Shown here: in pieces, positions 42,706 to 51,035 of the stretch
How positions within the stretch are numbered: the stretch's first letter is position 1
Layout: each line of letters begins with the position of its first letter
DNA from: CAYJAY01 sp964370715
Lineage (GTDB): Bacteria > Bacillota > Clostridia > Oscillospirales > Ruminococcaceae
Direction: 5' to 3'
Length of the DNA: 64,000 nt
Assembly (NCBI GenBank): GCA_964370715.1
Contig: CAYJKJ010000002.1
Span: forward strand, 1 to 64,000
Position numbers and translations under genes: made by a program
The notes under the pieces: model-generated
The model's database searches: none
Told to the model about the DNA's origin: nothing
The model's input: only the letters and a program-made list of their open reading frames with translations

Positions 42706-43632
42706 TTATAAAGGTTTTACAACTGCTTGTTTTTTAAGTTGTTCAACAAGCTCCGCTGTCGGTGGTTTTGTTCCTTCGGTTGTGACCGCTCCTGCGCTTG
42801 CCGCAACCGCAAGCTTTGCCGTTTCTAAAAACGAAAGACCCATCTGTTTTGCGCAAGCCGCCGCCGCAACCATGCTGTCGCCCGCTCCGACCGTCGAAAG
42901 AACTTCAACATCAATCGCCTCGACAAAACACGCTTCCTCTTTGCTGAAAAAAGCAGCGCCGTTTGCGCCCAACGAAAGCGCAACAAGCTCTATTCCGCTT
43001 TTAACGAAATCTTTGCAAGCATCAAACATTTCGTTTTGGTTCATCGTTTGTTTGCCAAGATATCCCAAAAGTTCGTGGTCGTTTGGTTTGATAAAGTTTG
43101 GAATCTTTGAAACTGCGTTTTTAAAAGCTTCGCCATCCGCATCGAAAAAAACCGTTTGATTTTTGCTTTTAAGTTCGGTTATAAGTTCGCTATAGTAATT
43201 TTTCGTTGCGTTTATATGTGTGCTTCCCGACAAAACAAATATCGTGTCGTCGCCTGCATATGACATTAGTTTTTCAAAAAGCAGTTGTTGTTCCTCTTTA
43301 GAAACCTCTGCACCCGATTCGTTAAGCTCGGTTATTCCATATGTTTTGTCAAACACCTTTGTGTTGGTTCGAGTGTTTGAACTAACGTTAACAAAATCAT
43401 GTTTAATGCCGAGACTATCGAGTTTATCAAGCAACAGTTTTCCGTTTTCACCGCCGCAAAACCCCGTTGCAACGCAATCGACCCCTAAGACGTTTGCCAT
43501 CTTAGCAACGTTTACCCCTTTGCCCCCGGCATCAACGGTAACCGATTTTATGCGGTTTAATTTTCCCGGCATCAACGTGTCTAGGCTAACTGTTTTATCA
43601 AGAGCCGGATTTAATGTAACGGTTACAATCAT
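42706..43632 (-). CDS. fruK: 1-phosphofructokinase family kinase (PfkB)
   Basis: 308-aa PfkB kinase. VTLNPALDKTVSLD start, DAGGKGVNVAKMANVLG (sugar site) and STVGAGDSMVAA (anion hole and catalytic Asp) match the FruK/LacC subgroup, which phosphorylates fructose-1-phosphate or tagatose-6-phosphate. Within a mannitol-type operon it would feed a fructose phosphate into glycolysis as a bisphosphate. AAGGAG precedes the ATG. Confidence 0.88.
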   Translation of the reverse strand: MIVTVTLNPALDKTVSLDTLMPGKLNRIKSVTVDAGGKGVNVAKMANVLGVDCVATGFCGGENGKLLLDKLDSLGIKHDFVNVSSNTRTNTKVFDKTYGITELNESGAEVSKEEQQLLFEKLMSYAGDDTIFVLSGSTHINATKNYYSELITELKSKNQTVFFDADGEAFKNAVSKIPNFIKPNDHELLGYLGKQTMNQNEMFDACKDFVKSGIELVALSLGANGAAFFSKEEACFVEAIDVEVLSTVGAGDSMVAAAACAKQMGLSFLETAKLAVAASAGAVTTEGTKPPTAELVEQLKKQAVVKPL

Positions 43633-43671
43633 TCTTTTACCACTCCTTATTGGGTTTTTAAAACTATATTT

Positions 43672-44097
43672 TTAAGCGTTGCCGCCCGAAAAAATAGCCA
43701 TAATCTTTTCGGCATCCCCGGAAGAGACAAGTTGCTCAACCGATTGTTCATCTTCAAGGGCATCAACGATGTTTTCAAGAATATCAAGATGTTCTTCGCC
43801 AAGCGCCGCAATACCGATAACAAGTTTAACGGTGTTATCCCCCCAGGTTATGCCTTCGGGGTATGTTATAACGCAAAGACCGGTTTTTTTGATATATTTT
43901 GCATAATCCTTTTCGCCGTGGGGAATCGCTATCAAATTGCCGATAGCGGTTGAAAAACCGTTGTCTCTTTTTATCATGCCTTCGGTATATTCCGCCGAAA
44001 CATATCCTGCGTTGGTCAAAAGCTCTCCGCATCTTTTGATTGCATCGTCTTTGTTTTCGACCGGTTGGTTTAAAATGATTTCAGTTTTGTTTAACAT
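43672..44097 (-). CDS. mtlF: PTS mannitol EIIA component
   Basis: 141-aa fructose/mannitol-type EIIA. AIGNLIAIPHGE carries the active His about 63, followed by GITWGDNTVKLVIGIAA and the C-terminal helix pair. It accepts phosphate from HPr and passes it to the EIIB domain of MtlA. Lies between mtlR and fruK as a free-standing protein, as in Gram-positive mtl operons. Confidence 0.94.
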   Translation of the reverse strand: MLNKTEIILNQPVENKDDAIKRCGELLTNAGYVSAEYTEGMIKRDNGFSTAIGNLIAIPHGEKDYAKYIKKTGLCVITYPEGITWGDNTVKLVIGIAALGEEHLDILENIVDALEDEQSVEQLVSSGDAEKIMAIFSGGNA

Positions 44098-44132
44098 CTG
44101 TTATTACCTCTTAATTAAAAAAATAATTTTAT

Positions 44133-46163
44133 CTATCCAAAAAATCTATCTCTAAAATAGTTCATTAGATGAACCGAAAGAATAAATTCCAGTTTCGTTT
44201 TAATTGCAGTTTGTTCCCCGTCTACTACCGCTTTTAAAAAAGCTTCGTCTTCGATTAAACTACTGCTGATAGCTCCAATGGCTTCTTTGAGTTCGGATTT
44301 TGAATTTTGCGGAATGAGCATTAGAACGCAACTTTTTGCCGTTTGGCCTGCTTGGTTTTTAATTTCGCCGTTTTTCGGGTGAAGCAAAACTATGATCGGT
44401 TGTTTAACGCCGTCGGTGCTACAATGCAACAGCACAATGTTAAGCGATTCGATAAGTTGGGTCGACATCTTCTCCCTTGCCATAAGGCTTTGATATATCT
44501 TTTCGCCATCTCGATGGCTGTTTGCAAATCGATAGCCCGCATACTTAGAAACTTCATCGATGTTCATATCTTGCTGTATTTCTATAACCTCAAAGTTTAA
44601 AAGAATATGTTCTATACATTTTGTATATTCAATCGTTTCCCCTAAATTTTCAGTAAACGATTGATGCTTTGAATTTGCAATTGTGTTGTTGTCGCTAGCC
44701 GAAAGGGTTTCAACCAAATTTTTTATTTCATTGATCTCCTGTTTGGTTAGCATCGGGTGGGCTATAATAGTGGGTTTATCTGTGTCGGGGATCATGTTTG
44801 TTGAAACAAGAAAATCGCAATCTTTAAATGTGTAGGGTTGGTTGTATTCGCAAACCTCGGTTATAACGTCTTTGCCGAAAAGCTTTTTAACCTGCCCTGC
44901 CATCATATAAGAAACGCCGATTCCGCCAAGGCATATAACACCGACTCGCAACCTTCTTTTGATTTTGTTTTGTCCTATTTGGAGAACCGCCGCCCCGAAA
45001 TGTGTTGCTACGCAAGCTATCTCTTCGTCGGGGATTTTGCAACAAAGTTGTTCGCTTAAAGCGGTGCAAGCATATTCGGTGTTTTTATATATCTCGGGGT
45101 ATTCCGCTTTTAGCTGGCCGCCTAGCGGATCTTTTATTTTATATCCTCGTTCTATTCGAATAACCGCCGACCAAAGGTGGATGCTTAAACCTCGAACGAG
45201 TTCTTCGTTTGTTTTAAGGGTCGGAGCAAGACGGCTGTCGAAACGCTCGATCATCTGATAAGCAAGGCTTTGCGCTCGGCTAAAAGCTATGCTTTCGTCT
45301 TCATAAAATTCGCTTCCCGTCTTTGTTCTCGCCGCCCTAAGGCTTTCGACTATGTAATCGAGTTCCGGTTCTGATATCTCGATGGTGAAATGATATTCGA
45401 GTTCGCTCGCTAGTTTCTTTGCAACTTCGGTGTACAGCGTGTTGAACTTTCGCATATCGCTTGTTCCGAGAACAAGGCCCGATTTAATTCTTGATATTTG
45501 AACTATTAGCTGATACGAAAGAACCAAAAGCGCATCCTTGGTCATCCAGTTGATAAAGATTGATTGTTCCGCCAACACCCCGCGAACACCCTCGGCTATC
45601 TCGGTTGGGAGTATCTCTTCAAGGGTTGGGGATATTTTCGAATCAACTTGAGATTTAACAAGATAGTTCACATAAGCGGTTCTGATGTTAAGTTCCGTTG
45701 CATTAACAACAACCCCTATTCCTTTTTTGCGCATAAGCTGGATGTTATAGCTTTTAAATTCTTGTTCTAAAACATCAAGATCAAGGCTTATTGTAGCTTC
45801 GCTAACTTCAAGAATACTTGCGAAAAAATATAGTTTTTTCCATTGTGTGCTTTCGAGCAACAACAGAGCTAGCGCTATTCTTCGCAGTTCCTTGTCGGTT
45901 GCTATGCTATCTCGTTGCTCGATTATGACCTGTTTAAGTTTTTCGATATCCTGTTGAAGTCCGCTGAGGAACAATCCTTCGCCAACCGTTGTTTCAAGCT
46001 TGACATTAAATCTTTTAAGAATAACATCAACGTTTTCAAGTTCACGAAACACCGTTCGTCGGCTGACACCCAACAAAGAGGCAAGCGTCGATACACTCAC
46101 AGGAGATTTTGATTTAACTAGCTCTGTAAATATTTTGCTTAATCTTTGTGGTATTGAATACAT
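44133..46163 (-). CDS. mtlR: MtlR-type PRD transcriptional activator
   Basis: 676-aa PTS-controlled regulator. Order: N-terminal helix-turn-helix domains (VSVSTLASLLGVSRRTVFRE), two PRDs (about 180-395), EIIB-like domain with Cys in RVGVICLGGIGVSYMMAGQV, and EIIA-like domain (about 525-670) with SLNIVLLHCST. In Bacillus MtlR, phosphorylation of PRD2 by HPr activates, and phosphorylation of the EIIB Cys or the EIIA His inhibits. It is encoded inside the operon; a candidate operator precedes mtlA. Confidence 0.93.
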   Translation of the reverse strand: MYSIPQRLSKIFTELVKSKSPVSVSTLASLLGVSRRTVFRELENVDVILKRFNVKLETTVGEGLFLSGLQQDIEKLKQVIIEQRDSIATDKELRRIALALLLLESTQWKKLYFFASILEVSEATISLDLDVLEQEFKSYNIQLMRKKGIGVVVNATELNIRTAYVNYLVKSQVDSKISPTLEEILPTEIAEGVRGVLAEQSIFINWMTKDALLVLSYQLIVQISRIKSGLVLGTSDMRKFNTLYTEVAKKLASELEYHFTIEISEPELDYIVESLRAARTKTGSEFYEDESIAFSRAQSLAYQMIERFDSRLAPTLKTNEELVRGLSIHLWSAVIRIERGYKIKDPLGGQLKAEYPEIYKNTEYACTALSEQLCCKIPDEEIACVATHFGAAVLQIGQNKIKRRLRVGVICLGGIGVSYMMAGQVKKLFGKDVITEVCEYNQPYTFKDCDFLVSTNMIPDTDKPTIIAHPMLTKQEINEIKNLVETLSASDNNTIANSKHQSFTENLGETIEYTKCIEHILLNFEVIEIQQDMNIDEVSKYAGYRFANSHRDGEKIYQSLMAREKMSTQLIESLNIVLLHCSTDGVKQPIIVLLHPKNGEIKNQAGQTAKSCVLMLIPQNSKSELKEAIGAISSSLIEDEAFLKAVVDGEQTAIKTKLEFILSVHLMNYFRDRFFG

Positions 46164-46188
46164 ACTACCTCTTTATTGGTGTTATAGT

Positions 46189-46446
46189 TTAAAGATTTTC
46201 CGAGATGAATTTTTGCGCCGCTTCGCTTGCTTGTTGTTCATCGCTTCCTTCGCAACAAACGGTTAGAACATCGCCTTTTTTAACCGCAAGACCCATAACG
46301 GCAAACAATTTTTTTCCACTGGCTTTTTTCTCGCCTTTTGTGAAGGTTATGTCACATTCAAATGTTTGCATTATCTTAACCAGTTCTCCTGCCGGTCGTG
46401 CGTGTATTCCGTGTTCATCTACTATTGTATAATTAAACTCTGTCAT
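46189..46446 (-). CDS. ptsH: PTS phosphocarrier protein HPr lacking Ser46
   Basis: 85-aa HPr. GIHARPAG holds the phosphoacceptor His15. Aligned without gaps to B. subtilis HPr, position 46 (KSIMGVMSL) is Lys (KKLFAVMGL). HPr kinase could therefore not phosphorylate it, and CcpA-type repression through P-Ser-HPr should not pass through this copy; Ser43 is not equivalent. It lies between mtlA and mtlR, so it is a transport HPr made with the mannitol system. Confidence 0.93.
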   Translation of the reverse strand: MTEFNYTIVDEHGIHARPAGELVKIMQTFECDITFTKGEKKASGKKLFAVMGLAVKKGDVLTVCCEGSDEQQASEAAQKFISENL

Positions 46447-46469
46447 TTTAAAAGCCTTTCTTTTTGTGC

Positions 46470-47882
46470 CTATTGATTTTTATCGTTTTTAAGTTTTTCG
46501 ATTAGTTGGTCATATTCCGGTGCGGTTAAAAAGTCGGTTATCGTCACGAGATATGCCGCCGAGTTTGCTTGTTTCGCTCTTTCTTGAAGTTGAACGTGGG
46601 TAACAACGATGTCAGCTTCTTTGGGGATTTCCGAAACGGGGGAATGTTTAACCGTTATATCTTCTATGCCATTAGTTTTAAGTTTTTTGCGAAGTTTTGT
46701 AGCGCCCATTGCGCTGCTTCCCATTCCTGCGTCACAGGCAAATATTATTAGCGAGGTTTTGGAAAGGTTTTTTTCCGCTACGTCGGCAACGTTTGTTGCT
46801 CCCGAAACTGTTTGACCTTTAGATTCAGCTTTCATATCTTTGGTTTTTTGTTGAGCTGCCTCTAGATCGTCGTCGTCTTTTGCGCTTCTCTTAATTAAAA
46901 CCGAAGCGATAAGGAATGTTACTATTGTTGATAGAGTTATGCCGATGAGGTTTGGAATATGTGTGCCTGCCGGGCTCATCAACATCTGGGCTACGATACT
47001 TCCGGGGGATGCTGCTCCGGCTAGACCGCCGCCAAACGTTGAGAAGACAAATGTTCCGGTTGCGCCGCCCGCTATCAAAGCGATTAGCGTTACAGGTTTC
47101 ATCAATACGTACGGGAAATAAAGTTCATGGATACCGCCGAAGAAATGAATTATTGCGGCTCCCGATGCGCTGCTCTTTGCGCTTCCTTTGCCGAAGAACA
47201 TAAATGCAAGGAGTAGACCTAGCCCCGGTCCCGGGTTTGATTCTATCATATAGAAAACGGATTTTCCAAGTTCCGCAACCTGTTCTGCTCCAAGCGGAGT
47301 GAAGATACCGTGGTTAATTGCGTTGTTAAGGAAAAGAACTTTCGCCGGCTCTACAAATATTGCTGTCACCGGTAGCAAACCTCTGTTAACGAGGAATTCA
47401 ACCCCTGCTCCAAGAGCGTTTGTTCCAACCGTTACAAGCGGACCTATGCCATAAAAACCAATTATCAAAAGGATTGTTCCGATAATTCCTGCTGAAAAGT
47501 TGTTGACAAGCATCTCGAAGCCTGCCGGAATTTTGCTTTGCGTTGCGTCGTCAAATTTTTTGACTATGATACCGGCTAGGGGACCTACAATCATTGCGCC
47601 CATTAGCATCGGGATCGAAGAACCTGCAATAACACCAAAAGTTGCTATCGCACCAACAACACCACCTCTGACATCGCTAATCGCTTTACCGCCTGTATAG
47701 CCTATCAAAAGAGGTAAAAGATAAGAAAGCATAGGGCCTACCATCGCCGCTAGTTTCTCATTCGGCAACCATCCCGCCGGAATGAAAAGCATCGTTATGA
47801 TACCCCAAGCTATAAAAGCTCCAATGTTTGGCATAACCATGCCGCTTAGAAATCTTCCGAATTTTTGAACACCCTGTTTCAT
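46470..47882 (-). CDS. mtlA: PTS mannitol transporter EIICB
   Basis: 470-aa membrane permease/phosphotransferase. EIIC part (about 1-335): FGRFLSGMVMPNIGAFIAWG, GNFSAGIIGT-type region, and GGIHELYFPYVLMKP, the mannitol-specific segment. EIIB part (about 378-470): phospho-Cys in FACDAGMGSSAMGATKLRKK. No EIIA, which is the separate mtlF product. The ATG at 47882 has TTGGAG 8 nt upstream; earlier ATGs at 47939 and 47909 lack one. First gene of a seven-gene run mtlA-ptsH-mtlR-mtlF-fruK-dehydrogenase-ptsI. Confidence 0.96.
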   Translation of the reverse strand: MKQGVQKFGRFLSGMVMPNIGAFIAWGIITMLFIPAGWLPNEKLAAMVGPMLSYLLPLLIGYTGGKAISDVRGGVVGAIATFGVIAGSSIPMLMGAMIVGPLAGIIVKKFDDATQSKIPAGFEMLVNNFSAGIIGTILLIIGFYGIGPLVTVGTNALGAGVEFLVNRGLLPVTAIFVEPAKVLFLNNAINHGIFTPLGAEQVAELGKSVFYMIESNPGPGLGLLLAFMFFGKGSAKSSASGAAIIHFFGGIHELYFPYVLMKPVTLIALIAGGATGTFVFSTFGGGLAGAASPGSIVAQMLMSPAGTHIPNLIGITLSTIVTFLIASVLIKRSAKDDDDLEAAQQKTKDMKAESKGQTVSGATNVADVAEKNLSKTSLIIFACDAGMGSSAMGATKLRKKLKTNGIEDITVKHSPVSEIPKEADIVVTHVQLQERAKQANSAAYLVTITDFLTAPEYDQLIEKLKNDKNQ

Positions 47883-47947
47883 CACATCAACTCCAAAATT
47901 TTTTTTCATCTGTGATATATGGCGCGCTTCACATATCATCTGGGTTC

Positions 47948-47976
47948 AGTATATCACCGCAATAACGTCTGTTCAA
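47948..47976 (-). promoter_or_regulatory. mtlA promoter
   Basis: Minus strand TTGAAC (47971-47976), 17 bp, TATACT (47948-47953), about 65 bp before the mtlA start. Confidence 0.7.
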
Positions 47977-47993
47977 GCTTTTCAACTTCAAGT

Positions 47994-48015
47994 TTGGCAC
48001 AGACAGTTGTGACAG
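47994..48015. promoter_or_regulatory. candidate MtlR operator
   Basis: TTGGCACA, six bases, TGTGACAG: close to the TTGNCACA...TGTGNCAA site described for Bacillus-type MtlR, except for a six-base rather than four-base centre. It lies just upstream of the mtlA -35, where an activator would bind. Confidence 0.65.
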
Positions 48016-48036
48016 AATTAAAGTGATTAAAAAAAG

Positions 48037-48074
48037 AGTCATGCTAGTTTGGTTTGGGCTAAACTAACATGACT
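48037..48074. terminator. terminator after the 86-aa gene
   Basis: Arms 48037-48050 and 48061-48074. Pairing is complete on the minus strand with one G-U wobble, and seven T residues follow there. It insulates the mtl promoter from upstream genes. Confidence 0.85.
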
Positions 48075-48159
48075 TTTTCTTTTCGAAAATATTTTGTCGG
48101 CGCTAAAGCTTTTTAATCTTTTGTTCAACTTTATTAAAAGCATAGCTAATTAAAAAATT

Positions 48160-48420
48160 CTATTTATTCATCTCTTTAAACAACTTATCAAGGGCTACTT
48201 TCATCGCAAGAATACTTGCTTTGTTGGTAAAAGAAAGCATAAGCGGGAATGTTTTTATATCGCCGTTCGTCAATTCTTTTGGCGTGTTCTCGTCCTGCAC
48301 GTTGCCTATCTTGTCGTGCTTTTGCTCTTTAAAAAGCAAAAGTCCTTTTCCTTTATACATGGCGCAGTTGATCTCGACATCTCCGTCGCCCATCTCGATA
48401 AACATATTACTTTTAATCAT
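48160..48420 (-). CDS. hypothetical protein, 86 aa
   Basis: Not recognised. 86 aa, no signal peptide or membrane helix; a beta-rich first half (NMFIEMGDGDVEINCAMYKG) and a C-terminal helix (ASILAMKVALDKLFKEM). The start ATG lies 12 bp after the preceding gene's stop, so it is cotranscribed with the two-helix membrane protein and possibly tyrS. A terminator follows. Confidence 0.65.
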   Translation of the reverse strand: MIKSNMFIEMGDGDVEINCAMYKGKGLLLFKEQKHDKIGNVQDENTPKELTNGDIKTFPLMLSFTNKASILAMKVALDKLFKEMNK

Positions 48421-48432
48421 TTGTCTTTTTTC

Positions 48433-49005
48433 CTATTTGTTTTTTTGTTTGTATTCTTTAAACGCCGCTTCAACTATCGGAAAAACTTCATCGATCTTTT
48501 CATGTAACAACGCAAAGCGTATAACAACTCCGGAGTTGCCGCCTCTGTAATATTCTTTCTTTAATATACAATCTGTTTTAAAAAGATTGCCAAACGTTGT
48601 TGAGACTTTTGAAATCAACGGGAGAGTTTCGTATATCTCGGTATAGCTTGGAATTTCGGCAACGATAGATCCAATATCGGGTTTTTTTGTAACAAACTTA
48701 ACATATTTCCATTCGATGCGAAGTTCGGGGCAATCTACCGAAGTGTTGATGGTCATTCCCGTCTCGTCAAGAACAAGCGCCGGTTTTTTCTTAAAGATAC
48801 GCAACATATTAACATATATCGCTATCAAGCAATAAAAAACTCCGATCGTTAGAACGATGGTGAAAAACGAATTAAACATTATGACCTCATCGCCCCCGGT
48901 AAGCGGAGCATAGATCAACATAAAGGTAGACATCGAAGCCAACACAAAAAACGTTATTGTCCAGATCGTCTCTTTTTTTCTTTGGCTGTATAAAATTTTA
49001 TTCAT
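48433..49005 (-). CDS. two-helix membrane protein with PH-like cytoplasmic domain
   Basis: 190-aa protein. Two membrane helices (about 14-34 and 48-68), then LDETGMTINTSVDCPELRIE and WKYVKFVTKK, which look like the STM3941/bacterial PH-like family, ending in a helix. Function unknown. Starts 13 bp after tyrS, so it probably shares that transcript. Confidence 0.65.
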   Translation of the reverse strand: MNKILYSQRKKETIWTITFFVLASMSTFMLIYAPLTGGDEVIMFNSFFTIVLTIGVFYCLIAIYVNMLRIFKKKPALVLDETGMTINTSVDCPELRIEWKYVKFVTKKPDIGSIVAEIPSYTEIYETLPLISKVSTTFGNLFKTDCILKKEYYRGGNSGVVIRFALLHEKIDEVFPIVEAAFKEYKQKNK

Positions 49006-49018
49006 TTAATCTTCTCTC

Positions 49019-50242
49019 TTATTTCACATAAAACTTGTTAAAAGTCTTTTTACCTTTTTTAAGGATAACGCCGTCGCCAAAAGCCGATAGTTCAACTTTG
49101 CTGTCAAACCCGGCAACAGCTTTTCCGTCCAATTCAACGCCGCCGCCCGAAATCAAGCGTTTTGCATCCCCTTTAGAGGAGCAAAGGCCGGATTTCACTA
49201 GCATATCGATAACCGAAATTTCGCCGTTTTCAAAATCATCTTTCGAAAGCTCGGTTGAGGGCATATTGGAGCTATCTCCCGAACCCGAGAAGATATCTCG
49301 TGCGGTTTTTTGCGCTGTGTCGGCGCTCTCTTTGCCGTGGACTAGATTTGTTAATTCGTATGCCAAAATTTCTTTAGCCTCGTTAAGTCGGCTGCCTTCC
49401 CATTTATCCATCTCGTCGATCTGTTCAAGCGGTAGGAATGTTAGCATACGAAGACAACGAAGAACGTCGGCATCATCAACGTTTCTCCAATATTGATAAA
49501 ACTCGTAGGGAGAGGTTTTTTCGGGATCAAGCCAAACAGCGCCGGCTTGCGTTTTGCCCATCTTTTGCCCTGTGCTTGTTAAGAGAAGATTTGTTGTGAA
49601 ACCATAAGCATTTTTTTGCAGTTTCTTTCTTATAAGTTCCGTTCCGCCTAAAATGTTGCTCCATTGGTCATCGCCACCACATTGGAGTTTGCAATCATAA
49701 TCCAAAAACAAACGATAGAAATCGTAGCTTTGCATTATCATGTAGTTAAATTCAAAGAACGACAGGCCTTTTTCCATGCGGTTTTTATAACATTCTGCCG
49801 TCAACATCTTGTTAACCGAAAAATGCGCGCCAACATCACGAAGCATATCGATATAGTTGAGCGGCAAAAGCCAATCGGCGTTGTTAACCATCAACGCTTT
49901 TCCCTCTGAAAAATCAAGGAAAGGAGACATCTGTTTTCTGAAACAAGCGCAATGATGTTCTATCGTTTCAACCGTCATAACCATTCTCATGTCGGTTCTT
50001 CCCGAAGGGTCGCCCACCATTCCTGTTCCGCCGCCGATCAAAACTATCGGGCGGTTTCCGGCAAGTTGAAGATGGCGCATCATGATAAGCTGGACAAAAT
50101 GCCCAACATGAAGGCTGTCCGCAGTTGGATCGAAGCCGATATAAAACGTCATCTTACCGTCGTTTAAAAGTTCCGCAATCTCTTGTTCATCGGTTATTTG
50201 AGCAATTAGGCCTCTTGCTTTCAGATTTTCATATACATTCAT
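49019..50242 (-). CDS. tyrS: tyrosyl-tRNA synthetase
   Basis: Class I aminoacyl-tRNA synthetase, 407 aa. HIGH-like motif in DSLHVGHF, VLIGGGTGMVGDPSGRTDM, tyrosine-pocket QSYDFYRLF and QCGGDDQWSN, KMSKS-like KMGKT, and a C-terminal S4 RNA-binding domain (about 345-405). The KMGKT variant belongs to the second TyrRS subtype. No T-box was found in its roughly 150-nt leader. TATAAT lies upstream on the minus strand. Confidence 0.97.
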   Translation of the reverse strand: MNVYENLKARGLIAQITDEQEIAELLNDGKMTFYIGFDPTADSLHVGHFVQLIMMRHLQLAGNRPIVLIGGGTGMVGDPSGRTDMRMVMTVETIEHHCACFRKQMSPFLDFSEGKALMVNNADWLLPLNYIDMLRDVGAHFSVNKMLTAECYKNRMEKGLSFFEFNYMIMQSYDFYRLFLDYDCKLQCGGDDQWSNILGGTELIRKKLQKNAYGFTTNLLLTSTGQKMGKTQAGAVWLDPEKTSPYEFYQYWRNVDDADVLRCLRMLTFLPLEQIDEMDKWEGSRLNEAKEILAYELTNLVHGKESADTAQKTARDIFSGSGDSSNMPSTELSKDDFENGEISVIDMLVKSGLCSSKGDAKRLISGGGVELDGKAVAGFDSKVELSAFGDGVILKKGKKTFNKFYVK

Positions 50243-50288
50243 TTTTTTTACTTTATATCCTTTCTTATCTTGATTTTGTCAGAACAAC

Positions 50289-50344
50289 AAGATGTTTTCT
50301 AATTCGTTTCATTCTAACAACATCTTATTTTTAAAACCAGCAAA
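50289..50344. promoter_or_regulatory. hairpin in the tyrS leader
   Basis: AAGATGTT (50289-50296) and AACATCTT (50329-50336), followed by ATTTTTAA on the plus strand. Role unknown. The 390-bp gap between tyrS and cdd otherwise holds the minus-strand tyrS promoter (TATAAT near 50395) and the plus-strand cdd promoter (TGATATAAT at 50485-50493); its cdd leader has a CCATG/CATGG hairpin near 50585-50601. Confidence 0.35.
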
Positions 50345-50635
50345 ATCCCATTATTGAAAAGTCTTTTCATTCTTTTCATGTTTATTTCTATTATTATACT
50401 ACATAATAACATATTAAAACAAATTTTTCACCTACAAGTTAAAAGAAATTTTAAAAATTAATTAAACTATTTTTTGTTGTTTTGTGATATAATAGTCAGG
50501 GCAAAAGTTTGTTTAGAATGATATAACATTTAAACATTATAAAAAAACTTAATACAACCACAAACTAAGTGGATATCAACGGAACCATGCCGTATTTCAT
50601 GGGATTTTATGCTGGAAAGGAGCATGGTAGTATTT

Positions 50636-51031
50636 ATGGAATATACAAAAGAAAAATTAATAGAGCTTGCTTGGCAAGCGAGAGAGCGTTCCTATTCGCC
50701 ATATTCAAAATTTAAAGTTGGAGCAGTGGTATTAGGTGAAAACGGAAAGATCTACAAAGGCGCCAACATAGAAAACGCAAGTTTTGGTGCAACGGTTTGC
50801 GCCGAAAGAACCGCTATCTTTGCTATGAGAAATGACGGTTGCGAAAAATTTGTTGCTGTCGCCGTTGTGACCGACCTTGAAGAGGACACCGCCCCATGTT
50901 GCCTTTGCAGACAAGTTCTCATAGAATTTGCAAAAACGCTTGAAGCGCCGGTTTATATGTCGGGTCCTCATGGCGTTATATATCCCCACACATTGGGCGA
51001 AATTGTTCCGCTTCCGTTCACAGAGTTTTAA
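50636..51031 (+). CDS. cdd: cytidine deaminase
   Basis: Hydrolytic deamination of cytidine/deoxycytidine for pyrimidine salvage; small tetrameric type, 131 aa. Zinc site in VCAERTAIF (Cys, catalytic Glu) and PCCLCRQVL (two Cys); YSPYSKFKVGAV is the usual start. The ATG at 50636 is chosen for length; ATGs at 50609 and 50624 are in frame, but AAGGAG overlaps or abuts them. First gene of cdd-rsmA-udk-TSCPD. Confidence 0.95.
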   Translation: MEYTKEKLIELAWQARERSYSPYSKFKVGAVVLGENGKIYKGANIENASFGATVCAERTAIFAMRNDGCEKFVAVAVVTDLEEDTAPCCLCRQVLIEFAKTLEAPVYMSGPHGVIYPHTLGEIVPLPFTEF

Positions 51032-51035
51032 CGGT

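Noticed and set aside
50243..50635. T-box riboswitch in the tyrS leader
   Set aside because: No T-box core (GGTGG-type) or specifier-stem arrangement was found in the leader on the minus strand.
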